From Heteroscillospira sp050943935 (GTDB lineage: Bacteria > Bacillota > Clostridia > Oscillospirales > Oscillospiraceae), in contig JBMNQC010000016.1 of the NCBI GenBank assembly GCA_050943935.1, forward strand, positions 1-34,809: a stretch of 34,809 bases of DNA, read 5' to 3'. A model generated the notes under the pieces. The model saw only the letters and a list, made by a program, of their open reading frames with translations. It did no database searches and was not told the origin of the DNA. The translations under genes were made by a program, and so were the position numbers. Positions 29,143 through 34,809 of the stretch are shown here, one piece after another (the first letter of the stretch is position 1; every line of letters starts with the position of its first letter).

Positions 29143-30507
29143 TCAGCGGATTATGAAGTTGACCGCGGTATCGCCCTTCTGGTCGGAGCCGAACTCATAG
29201 TCCTTGCCGGGCAGCACGGCGTTGAGAATGATGCCCGCAATGGCGGCCACGGCCAGGCCGGAGAGGCTGATGGTGGCGGCGCCCAGAGTGAAGGACACGG
29301 CGCCGGAATAGTTGATGCCTATGGCCAGCACCATGATGAGAGCGGCGATGATTACGTTGCGGCTGTTGGTGAAGTCCACCTGATTTTCAACCACATTGCG
29401 AACGCCCACGGCGGAAATCATGCCGTACAGCACCATGGATACACCGCCCATAGTTGCCTGCGGCATAGCGGACACAAGAGCTGCGAACTTGGGGCTGAAG
29501 GAGAAGAGTATGGCCAGGAAGGCTGCAATACGGATAACCCGGGGGTCGTATACGCGGCTCAGAGCCAGCACGCCTGTATTTTCTCCGTAGGTGGTGTTGG
29601 CGGGGGCACCGAACAGAGAGGCCAGAGTGGTAGCCAGACCGTCGCCCAGCAGGGTGCGGTGGAAGCCCGGATCCTCCAGATAATTGCGCTCGCATGTGGA
29701 GGATATGGCGCACATATCGCCTATATGCTCAACCATGGTTGCAAGTGAGAGGGGCATTATGGTGATGGCGGCGTTCAGCAGCAGAGAGACGTCCAGATTC
29801 TCACGTCCAAACAGGCCGAAGATGGTGTTTTCCTTTTGGAAAGGCAGACCAATCCAATCAGCGGCGGCGATGGATGTGAAATCCACCTCACCGACCAGAG
29901 CGCCGACTATATATGAGCCTACAACGCCCATTAGTATGGGGATTATCTTTATCATACCCTTGCCCCAGATATTGCAGACCACCACAATGGCTATGGCGAC
30001 AATGGCAACAAACCAGTTGCTGCGGCAGCTGGTGATAGCGGTGGAACTGAGGGTAAGGCCGATGCAGATGATTATGGGGCCGGTCACGATAGGGGGGAAG
30101 TAGCGCATTACCTTGCGTGTGCCGAACACCTTGAACAGAGCGGAAAGCAGCACATACATAAGTCCCGCGCAGGCTACGCCGAAGCAGGCATAGGGCAGAA
30201 GCTCGGTGTTGGGGATATTGAACACGCCGGGCTCTGCGGGGTTTTCAAGCATGGGGGCTATGGCTGCATAGCCGCCTATGAAGGCGAAGGAGCTGCCGAG
30301 GAATGCTGGGACCTTGCCCTTGGTGAGCAGGTGGAACAGCAGGGTGCCAAGTCCTGCAAACAGCAGGGTGGCGGAGACGGACAGGCCGGTGAGCGCGGGA
30401 ACCAGCACGGTTGCGCCGAACATGGCGAACATATGCTGGAAGCCAAGAATAAGCATTTTGGGACGGCCCAGACTGCGGGCATCATAGACTGCGGTGTTGT
30501 TTTCCAT
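29143..30507 (-). CDS. uraA: Uracil permease (NCS2 family, UraA/PyrP type)
   Basis: A 454-residue polytopic protein starting MENNTAVYDARSLGRPK at 30507; an earlier in-frame ATG lies within the leader hairpin and is rejected. NCS2 signatures: LGFQHMFAMFGATVLVPALTGL, FLGSSFAF, ATMVEHIGDMCAIS and GAPANTTYGENTGVLALSRVYDP. Glu260 and Glu309 sit 49 apart, as do the substrate-contacting Glu241 and Glu290 of E. coli UraA, and NTTYGEN favours uracil over xanthine. It imports uracil with protons for pyrimidine salvage. Expression is probably set by the ~200-base leader, which ends in a terminator-like hairpin touching the start codon. Confidence 0.92.
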   Translation of the reverse strand: MENNTAVYDARSLGRPKMLILGFQHMFAMFGATVLVPALTGLSVSATLLFAGLGTLLFHLLTKGKVPAFLGSSFAFIGGYAAIAPMLENPAEPGVFNIPNTELLPYACFGVACAGLMYVLLSALFKVFGTRKVMRYFPPIVTGPIIICIGLTLSSTAITSCRSNWFVAIVAIAIVVVCNIWGKGMIKIIPILMGVVGSYIVGALVGEVDFTSIAAADWIGLPFQKENTIFGLFGRENLDVSLLLNAAITIMPLSLATMVEHIGDMCAISSTCERNYLEDPGFHRTLLGDGLATTLASLFGAPANTTYGENTGVLALSRVYDPRVIRIAAFLAILFSFSPKFAALVSAMPQATMGGVSMVLYGMISAVGVRNVVENQVDFTNSRNVIIAALIMVLAIGINYSGAVSFTLGAATISLSGLAVAAIAGIILNAVLPGKDYEFGSDQKGDTAVNFIIR

Positions 30508-30572
30508 AAAAAAAACGCCTCTCTTTCCTGCGGCTGAAAATACGAATTCCAATGGCCGTGAAAAGAGGGGCG
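30508..30572 (-). promoter_or_regulatory. uraA: Leader hairpin plus T8 run covering the uraA ribosome binding site (candidate attenuator)
   Basis: On the minus strand CGCCCCTCTTT (from 30572 down) pairs with AAAGAGAGGCG (ending at 30516), with one mismatch and an inner CGGC/GCCG stem. Eight T follow (30515-30508), then the ATG. The 3' arm is the only Shine-Dalgarno (GAGAGG). The structure therefore acts as terminator and as ribosome-site lock at once. Confidence 0.7.
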
Positions 30573-30713
30573 AAATGCAATAAATTACCCTTATTCAGTC
30601 GACCCTGGGAAAACGCAAAATTCTGCGCGCAAAAAAAGGAGCGCACAGCCCACGGCGGTCAGCAGCAGATGCAAACACGGAACCAGCACTCCCTTCAAAA
30701 TATTTTCCCGATT

Positions 30714-30742
30714 ATTATAAACTCTGACGCCGGACTTGGCAA
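30714..30742 (-). promoter_or_regulatory. uraA: Promoter of uraA
   Basis: On the minus strand TTGCCA (30737-30742), a 17-base spacer and TATAAT (30714-30719). Transcription would start near 30706 and give a leader of about 200 bases. I see no purine riboswitch in it and no convincing full PyrR-binding loop. Confidence 0.75.
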
Positions 30743-30848
30743 GTGGAAAATGTGGGAAATAGTAAAATTTTGGGTAATTGCCTGGATATTTGATAGGAAA
30801 TGTTTGTGCAGCTACAATGCGTAGGGCTCGCAATGCCCGGTAACGCAG

Positions 30849-30878
30849 AATCGGCGCGGCCTTTTGGCCGCGCCGATT
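30849..30878 (-). terminator. GC-rich hairpin after the F420 ligase-like gene
   Basis: AATCGGCGCGGCC and GGCCGCGCCGATT form a 13-bp perfect stem with a four-base loop. The following minus-strand sequence (CTGCG) lacks a T-run, so termination would rely on the stem or on another factor. Confidence 0.6.
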
Positions 30879-30892
30879 AAATATGCTGTTTA

Positions 30893-32086
30893 TCAGTCGG
30901 TTGCGAAGTTGTCAAAGTAGCCCTGGATAAGGATGATGGGGGTGCCCTTGTCGCCGGAGCCGGAGGTGAGGTCGCAGAGAGAACCGATAAGGTCGGTGAG
31001 CTGTCTGGGGGTGGTGCCCTGAGATGCCATGTTGCCAACCAGATTATCCTGCTTGCCCTTGATGCTGTTGGAGATGGCCTCCTTCAGCTCAGCGCCGCTC
31101 AGAGCGGCGAATTCGTTGTCGGCCAGGTATTTCAGCTTCAGCTCATTGGGAGTGCCGATAAGACCTTCGGTATACGCGGGGGAAACCACAGGGTCAGCCA
31201 GCTCCCATATCTTGCCCTGAGGGTCTTTGAAGGCGCCGTCGCCGTAGACCATAACCTCGATGAGCTTGCCGGTTTTTTCCAGGAAAGAGGCCTGAATAGC
31301 TTCCACCAAATCCCTGCAGTCCTTGGGGAAGAGCTTAATGGTGTTTTCGGTGGCCTTGTTGGAGCCCAGCAGACCGTATTGACTGTTGTAGCCGCTTCCG
31401 TTTACGGGCGCGGTCATAATATCGTCAAGTCCGCAGACTACCTTCGCTCCGGCGGCCTTCAGAATGCGCTTTGTGCGCGCTCTGGTGTGTATGTCGCAGT
31501 TTATTACGCAGTCGGTGTAGTTCAGTATGGTCTTTGCCTGGTTTGCGAAAACTATCTCCACCTCGGCGCCGGACTCGCGGATGATGCCGGCGTAATAATC
31601 CACATAGTCCACGCCGGTGAACTCATGCTTGTTCTCGCCGAACAGCTCGCGGTATTTTTCCAGGGACAGGACATCGGAATAGGGGTTAACGCCGGCCTCG
31701 TCCAGCTGGTCATAGGTCAGCAGGGCATTGCCCACCTCATCGCTGGGATAGCTCAGCATCAGGACTACTTTTTTGCAGCCCGTAGCTATGCCGCGCAGGT
31801 TTATGGCAAAGCGGTTTCTGGAGAGAATGGGGAAAATAACGCCGACGGTTTCTCCGCCCAGCTTAGCCTTAACATCGGCGGCAATATCCTCAACAGAGAC
31901 ATAGTTGCCCTGAGAGCGGGCGACTATGGATTCGGTGATACCGACCACATCGCGGTTTCTCAGCTCAAAGCCCTCGCTCTTGGCGGCTTCGATAACACTA
32001 TCTACTACTATTTCAACCAGATTATCGCCTTCGCGTATGATAGGGCAGCGCACGCCTCTAGAAACAGTACCAATTCTTCTTTCCAT
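30893..32086 (-). CDS. F420-0:gamma-glutamyl ligase-like protein (CofE family)
   Basis: A 397-residue protein starting MERRIGTVSRGVRCPIIREGD. Family features: a DNLVEIVVDSVIEAAKS entry, RDVVGITESIVARSQGNYVSVEDIA, and C-terminal IWELADPVVSPAYTEGLIGTPNELKLKY. CofE adds glutamate to coenzyme F420 in archaea and actinobacteria. Clostridia of this kind are not known to make F420, and no cofC, cofD or cofG/H is present, so the substrate is probably something else. AGAGG lies 14 bases before the ATG, a rather long gap. It is transcribed alone from AT-rich DNA; a GC hairpin follows. Confidence 0.75.
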   Translation of the reverse strand: MERRIGTVSRGVRCPIIREGDNLVEIVVDSVIEAAKSEGFELRNRDVVGITESIVARSQGNYVSVEDIAADVKAKLGGETVGVIFPILSRNRFAINLRGIATGCKKVVLMLSYPSDEVGNALLTYDQLDEAGVNPYSDVLSLEKYRELFGENKHEFTGVDYVDYYAGIIRESGAEVEIVFANQAKTILNYTDCVINCDIHTRARTKRILKAAGAKVVCGLDDIMTAPVNGSGYNSQYGLLGSNKATENTIKLFPKDCRDLVEAIQASFLEKTGKLIEVMVYGDGAFKDPQGKIWELADPVVSPAYTEGLIGTPNELKLKYLADNEFAALSGAELKEAISNSIKGKQDNLVGNMASQGTTPRQLTDLIGSLCDLTSGSGDKGTPIILIQGYFDNFATD

Positions 32087-32224
32087 ATAAGTATACCAAC
32101 CTCTTTTGAATGTAAATGGTCCGCTTGCCCTACTATAGCACATTTATACTATGGAAATCAAATTTTTTTAAGAATTTTCAAATAAAAAATTGCAGGAGGA
32201 GCAAAGACGGCCTCTTGTGTTTAG

Positions 32225-32539
32225 TTACTTTTTTAAAATATCGCCTATAATCAGCAGTATATGGTCGGCCTGTTCCGGGGAGAGCTTTTCAATTTCATGT
32301 ATAAGCTCTTTGGTTTTTTGAGGCGCGACAGAGCGGTAATTAAAAAACTCCTGGGGCGTAACGCCAAAATATTCGCATATATAGAAAAAACCGGTCATAG
32401 ACGGCAGCGTGCGCTTGTTTTCAATTTTATTGATATAGCTTTCGCTTTGACCAAGAGAGAGACTCATGTCCCGGGCGGAAACGCCTTTCTGCATTCTCAG
32501 CTCAGCAACACGACTGTAAAACAAATCCAGATAATCCAT
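32225..32539 (-). CDS. XRE-family helix-turn-helix regulator
   Basis: A 104-residue protein starting MDYLDLFYSRVAELRMQKG; GAGGTGGAG lies upstream, overlapping an alternative GTG start. The HTH spans ~8-62 (VSARDMSLSLGQSESYINKIENKRTLPSMTGFFYICEYFGV). The C-terminal ~40 residues (LIHEIEKLSPEQADHILLIIGDILK) look like a dimerisation helix pair. It is a cytosolic repressor-type protein. It lies between the F420 ligase-like gene (same strand) and a divergent small lipoprotein gene, which it may control. Confidence 0.85.
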   Translation of the reverse strand: MDYLDLFYSRVAELRMQKGVSARDMSLSLGQSESYINKIENKRTLPSMTGFFYICEYFGVTPQEFFNYRSVAPQKTKELIHEIEKLSPEQADHILLIIGDILKK

Positions 32540-32612
32540 GCACTCCACCTCACTAACATATAGTATAAATCCGGAGTAATGAAATTATGGGGATTATAAA
32601 GATTCGTTTTTG

Positions 32613-32641
32613 TTGACCTATGTAATAAAAAGATATATAAT
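32613..32641 (+). promoter_or_regulatory. Promoter of the small lipoprotein gene
   Basis: TTGACC (32613-32618), a 17-base spacer and TATAAT (32636-32641) lie 80 bases before the TTG start at 32722. Confidence 0.8.
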
Positions 32642-32721
32642 TAACAATGATAGGGATTTGAATTCCGTAAATCACAGAAAATGGAATGAAGTGAAAATAT
32701 GGGTGAGAGGGGACGGGAAAA

Positions 32722-32955
32722 TTGAAAAAGATATTGTATGTTGTGCTGTCTCTGGCTCTGGCCGTATCGCTGACGGCCTGCGGACAAAATGAGGCCACGG
32801 AAGATAAGCTTTCCCATATAGGTGATGCCGCGCTGGACAGCGGGGAGGCAATGGAGACTGCCGGGGAGGCAAAGGACGCTTTTAGAAGGCTGCGGGCGGG
32901 AGAGATGACGGAGCTTATAAATGTCATCGGTACGGCTGCTGCCTATGTGCGCTGA
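32722..32955 (+). CDS. Small lipoprotein of unknown function
   Basis: A 77-residue protein using a TTG start, with GAGAGGGG upstream. Residues 1-19 are a lipoprotein signal (KKILYVVLSLALAVSLTACG, acceptor Cys in LTAC). The short mature part (NEATEDKLSHIGDAALDSGEAMETAGEAKDAFRRL) is acidic and helical, with no recognised domain. It has its own promoter and terminator. The signal peptide closely resembles that of the larger lipoprotein at 33404 (KKLLTLVLAAALALSLVACG), a common pattern and not proof of homology. Confidence 0.7.
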   Translation: MKKILYVVLSLALAVSLTACGQNEATEDKLSHIGDAALDSGEAMETAGEAKDAFRRLRAGEMTELINVIGTAAAYVR

Positions 32956-32976
32956 AAAACTCAGATGCAACAGTAA

Positions 32977-33010
32977 AAGAGAGGGAACCGAATTTTCGGT
33001 TCCCTCTCTT
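32977..33010. terminator. Hairpin terminator after the small lipoprotein gene
   Basis: AAGAGAGGGAACCGAA and TTCGGTTCCCTCTCTT form a 16-bp stem with a 2-base loop. The T-run on the plus side is short. Confidence 0.7.
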
Positions 33011-33029
33011 GAATGATACCGGCATATTG

Positions 33030-33079
33030 GCCGAATCAGCGAGCGGACAGCCCCTCGAAAGCCTTGCCTCTGTCTCTGT
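33030..33079 (-). pseudogene. Decayed rubrerythrin 3' end
   Basis: The minus strand reads RDRGKAFEGLSAR, stop, then FG. This matches the C-terminus of rubrerythrin (KDEARHGKAFEGLL-RYFG) with the Tyr codon turned into TGA. The DNA is alignable over ~50 bases with 34625-34680. No upstream rubrerythrin sequence precedes it; the XRE gene stop codon is at 33097. Confidence 0.6.
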
Positions 33080-33096
33080 GATTTCTCAGGTTTAGC

Positions 33097-33306
33097 TTAT
33101 CCTTCATTATCTGGAATATATTTCATAATATCGCCCACTTCACAATCAAGGATTCTACAAAACACTTCAATCGTGTGGGTGCTGACGCTCTCATTTCTCT
33201 TTAGTCTGGTGATTTGTGCGGGGCTGATGCCATACTTCTTTATAAGAGCGTATTGTGAAATGCCTTTTTCTTTCATGACATTCCACAGATTGGCGTAAGA
33301 AATCAT
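33097..33306 (-). CDS. Small Cro/CI-type (XRE) regulator
   Basis: A 69-residue protein starting MISYANLWNVMKEKGISQYALIKKYG at ATG 33306; a TTG three codons upstream is too near the ribosome site. It is a single HTH domain (QYALIKKYGISPAQITRLKRNESVSTHTIEVFCRILDCEVGDIMKYIP), the size of Cro-like or YozG-like regulators. The ATG directly follows an 11-bp inverted repeat (33307-33338) whose loop holds the Shine-Dalgarno. It is divergent from the lipoprotein gene at 33404 and shares the intergenic dyads, so it probably controls both itself and that gene. Confidence 0.88.
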   Translation of the reverse strand: MISYANLWNVMKEKGISQYALIKKYGISPAQITRLKRNESVSTHTIEVFCRILDCEVGDIMKYIPDNEG

Positions 33307-33379
33307 AATATTCAAGCCTCACTTCCTGCTTGAATATTAACCGAAAATGATATATAATCAGATTAACCAATATCGGTTA
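33307..33379. promoter_or_regulatory. Divergent control region: inverted repeat, promoter and TTAACC/GGTTA sites
   Basis: AATATTCAAGC (33307-33317) and GCTTGAATATT (33328-33338) are perfect 11-bp arms. The plus-strand promoter TTGAAT (33330-33335), 17 bases, TATAAT (33353-33358) has its -35 inside the right arm. TTAACC occurs at 33337-33342 and 33363-33368, the latter forming a dyad with GGTTA at 33375-33379. These are candidate operators for the XRE protein. Confidence 0.65.
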
Positions 33380-33403
33380 TGATTATTCGTGTAGGAGGAG
33401 AAC

Positions 33404-34510
33404 ATGAAAAAACTACTGACACTTGTGCTTGCAGCAGCTCTGGCACTTTCTCTGGTGGCCTGTGGAGGCGTGGGAACATCGTCGGGGAACCCTTCCGTTA
33501 CGGGAGAAGACACACAGGCATCGCAGACACCAGAAAAAGAACATATCATTCCAGGAACATATGAGGCGGTTAGTTTGTTTTCTGCTACAGCTTACGTACT
33601 GCATGAAAATGGTAGCTTTGACAGCGGGGAACAGAAGGGAACATACACAGCGAATGATGATGGTAACCGCATTACCATTCAGCCCAAAGATAGCTCGGAC
33701 AGTCGTACCTTGACTGCCTGCGGCGAATATTACCACACAGAAACCAAAATGACTAAGGATACTGAGTACGGCTTGGCTCCCTCCTTTGATGATGCTGGCC
33801 GGTCAAACCAGACCTTTGAAGCCCAAGCGGATAATGTATTCCTCACGCTGGAGTTAAATGAAGATGGGAGCTTCGTTTTCTCCACAAGCGAAGACTCTCC
33901 CGTCAGCCACTATTACAAAGATGTGGTAACCTATGAGGGAAGCTATACATTGGAGGACACAGTTCTGAGTTTGAACTGGAATGGCGTTGTCTACCCCTTC
34001 TTATTTGCGGACGAGGTTATCTATCCCGTTGTTTACACAAAGCAAACAGATGCGAATAGCGGGGAGATTGAAACTGCACAGAACGCCATTCAAATTGCAG
34101 AGGAAGAAGCCGCGCAGAACAGATGGTGGACGCCAGCAGAGGAAGCAGAGGCCAACGAGATACTTGCCGAACTCGCAGGCTTCTGGGAGCAGAAGGATAC
34201 CTACAGCTTCTATCAGCTGAAATTTACTGATTCAGATGTTTGGATTAACATGGAAATTGTAGGAGTGCCACTTGATTTTGCCGGTTCGGTTACCGTTTTA
34301 AACAGAGCGCTCATACTCGATTATCAATATATAAAAGGGAATACTATCGATTATAGACAATATGTGGTTCCTTACACCTATACAGACGGAAACCTGTCCA
34401 TTTATGAGATGATAGGGGTAGATCATAACGATGATAAAAGTAAAGCAATCCTTGACCCGGCGGTGGATTTTTTGACTGTCGTAGAAGGTCAATTTCAAAA
34501 AATGAGCTGA
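33404..34510 (+). CDS. Lipoprotein of unknown function
   Basis: A 368-residue protein with AGGAGGAG before the ATG. Residues 1-20 are a lipoprotein signal (LSLVACGG, acceptor Cys ~20), followed by a Ser/Thr-rich linker. The rest has repeated short beta-strand motifs of the kind GTYEAV, NGSFDSGEQKGTYTANDDGNRITI, EDGSFVFSTSED, TYEGSYTLEDTVLSLNW. These suggest two or three lipocalin- or DUF-type beta domains (~50-220), then an acidic helix (~225-265) and another beta region (~270-365). I recognise no named family. Codon use is more AT-rich than in the neighbours, which with the rubrerythrin remnants on both sides hints at acquisition together with the XRE gene. Confidence 0.7.
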   Translation: MKKLLTLVLAAALALSLVACGGVGTSSGNPSVTGEDTQASQTPEKEHIIPGTYEAVSLFSATAYVLHENGSFDSGEQKGTYTANDDGNRITIQPKDSSDSRTLTACGEYYHTETKMTKDTEYGLAPSFDDAGRSNQTFEAQADNVFLTLELNEDGSFVFSTSEDSPVSHYYKDVVTYEGSYTLEDTVLSLNWNGVVYPFLFADEVIYPVVYTKQTDANSGEIETAQNAIQIAEEEAAQNRWWTPAEEAEANEILAELAGFWEQKDTYSFYQLKFTDSDVWINMEIVGVPLDFAGSVTVLNRALILDYQYIKGNTIDYRQYVVPYTYTDGNLSIYEMIGVDHNDDKSKAILDPAVDFLTVVEGQFQKMS

Positions 34511-34526
34511 GTGGAAAGAGGCAGCG

Positions 34527-34554
34527 GGGGCGGCACATGGTGTGCCGCCCCTTT
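34527..34554 (+). terminator. Terminator of the 33404 lipoprotein gene
   Basis: GGGGCGGCACA and TGTGCCGCCCC pair around TGG (34527-34551), followed by TTT. Confidence 0.75.
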
Positions 34555-34560
34555 CTGCGC

Positions 34561-34594
34561 AAAAGAGATGGCGGAGCTTTCGCCCCGCCATCTC
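34561..34594 (-). terminator. Terminator downstream of the rubrerythrin 3' fragment
   Basis: GAGATGGCGG (34565-34574) and CCGCCATCTC (34585-34594) form a 10-bp stem, followed on the minus strand by TTTT. It would have served the rubrerythrin gene. Confidence 0.7.
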
Positions 34595-34621
34595 AAAAGT
34601 GCTTGATTTATCGGTATTTGA

Positions 34622-34702
34622 TTAGCCGAAGTAACGAGCCAGCAGACCCTCAAAGGCTTTGCCATGTCTCGCTTCGTCCTTTGCCATCCATCGGTCATTG
34701 CG
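34622..34702 (-). pseudogene. Rubrerythrin 3' fragment
   Basis: The minus strand encodes RWMAKDEARHGKAFEGLLARYFG and a TAA stop, the conserved C-terminus of a rubrerythrin ferritin-like domain (EARHG is the second diiron ExxH half). Upstream the frame runs through GFCGHGAERND and then sequence without rubrerythrin character, with an in-frame TGA near 34790, so the N-terminal part is not present. The remaining ~105 bases (34703-34809) hold no gene I can support. Confidence 0.6.
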
Positions 34703-34809
34703 CTCCGCTCCATGACCGCAAAAGCCAGTTATCTCGAGGGTTTTGAGCAAACTGGCGGGACACAGTGTGTCCGAAGCAAAGAGAAGATTTCATGCAAGCA
34801 AGTGTCCTA

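Noticed and set aside
30532..30552. Upstream start for uraA (MEFVFSAAGKRG)
   Set aside because: It lies inside the leader hairpin loop, lacks a ribosome site and adds residues not typical of NCS2 proteins.
30508..30742. Purine or xanthine riboswitch upstream of uraA
   Set aside because: The conserved loop and junction sequences of purine riboswitches are not present; only an attenuator-type hairpin is supported.
34703..34809. Small minus-strand frame reading MKSSLCFGH at the window end
   Set aside because: Short, no ribosome site, no domain; it may be part of a repeated element, but one copy in the window cannot show that.

Overview
The window looks like chromosomal DNA of an anaerobic, probably gut-dwelling, Clostridia bacterium (Oscillospiraceae/Ruminococcaceae-like; inferred from gene content, AGGAGG-type ribosome binding sites and codon style, not from any marker gene). 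It has two unlike parts that meet near position 11,550.

Positions 1-11,550 are one end of an integrated conjugative element with Tn1549/CTn-like content, almost all on the minus strand. Read in the direction of transcription it holds a RepA_N-type replication initiator (10301-11254) with five 23-bp iterons inside its coding sequence, a double-domain ParB-like protein with a long Pro/Lys/Ala repeat arm (8223-10232), six element proteins of unknown function, two of them tandem paralogues (4319-6058), a hairpin-rich candidate oriT (4237-4319), mobC and a MOBP relaxase (2489-4170), a PcfB/DUF3801 protein, an ArdC/LtrC-like protein, a multi-branched inverted-repeat structure (366-549) and the start of an exported protein that leaves the window. 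Four nearly identical long palindromes (250-276, 4195-4219, 7500-7526, 10263-10291) each lie a few tens of bases upstream of a gene start and divide the element into modules. Together with a ParB/KorB-like protein they suggest a KorB-like operator network. No integrase, coupling protein or T4SS ATPase is visible; these probably lie beyond position 1.

At 11554-11817 there is only the 3' half of an inorganic pyrophosphatase gene, so the element or its junction appears to have cut ppa. The rest is ordinary chromosome: a URO-D-like protein (minus); a FeoA-FeoB fusion; an AzgA-type purine permease with a 23-bp dyad at its promoter; a beta-carbonic anhydrase; a tyrosine phosphatase; a membrane-anchored parvulin foldase; two lipoproteins (SGNH hydrolase, DUF4358); an ECF sigma / zf-HC2 anti-sigma / exported-protein operon; thyA-dfr; a CbxX/SpoVK-like AAA ATPase overlapping a NagD-like HAD phosphatase; a glycerophosphodiester phosphodiesterase; a uracil permease with a leader in which a terminator hairpin holds the ribosome binding site; an F420 ligase-like protein; two small XRE regulators; and two more lipoproteins.

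Intergenic DNA is rich in structure. Two copies of a ~185-bp element (24001-24183, 27894-28083) keep two hairpins whose stem sequences differ by compensating changes. A 122-bp MITE-like element with 17-bp terminal inverted repeats lies at 23851-23972. Two decayed or partial rubrerythrin 3' ends (33030-33079, 34622-34702) flank an XRE-lipoprotein pair with lower GC. No rRNA, tRNA, CRISPR array or transposase was found.
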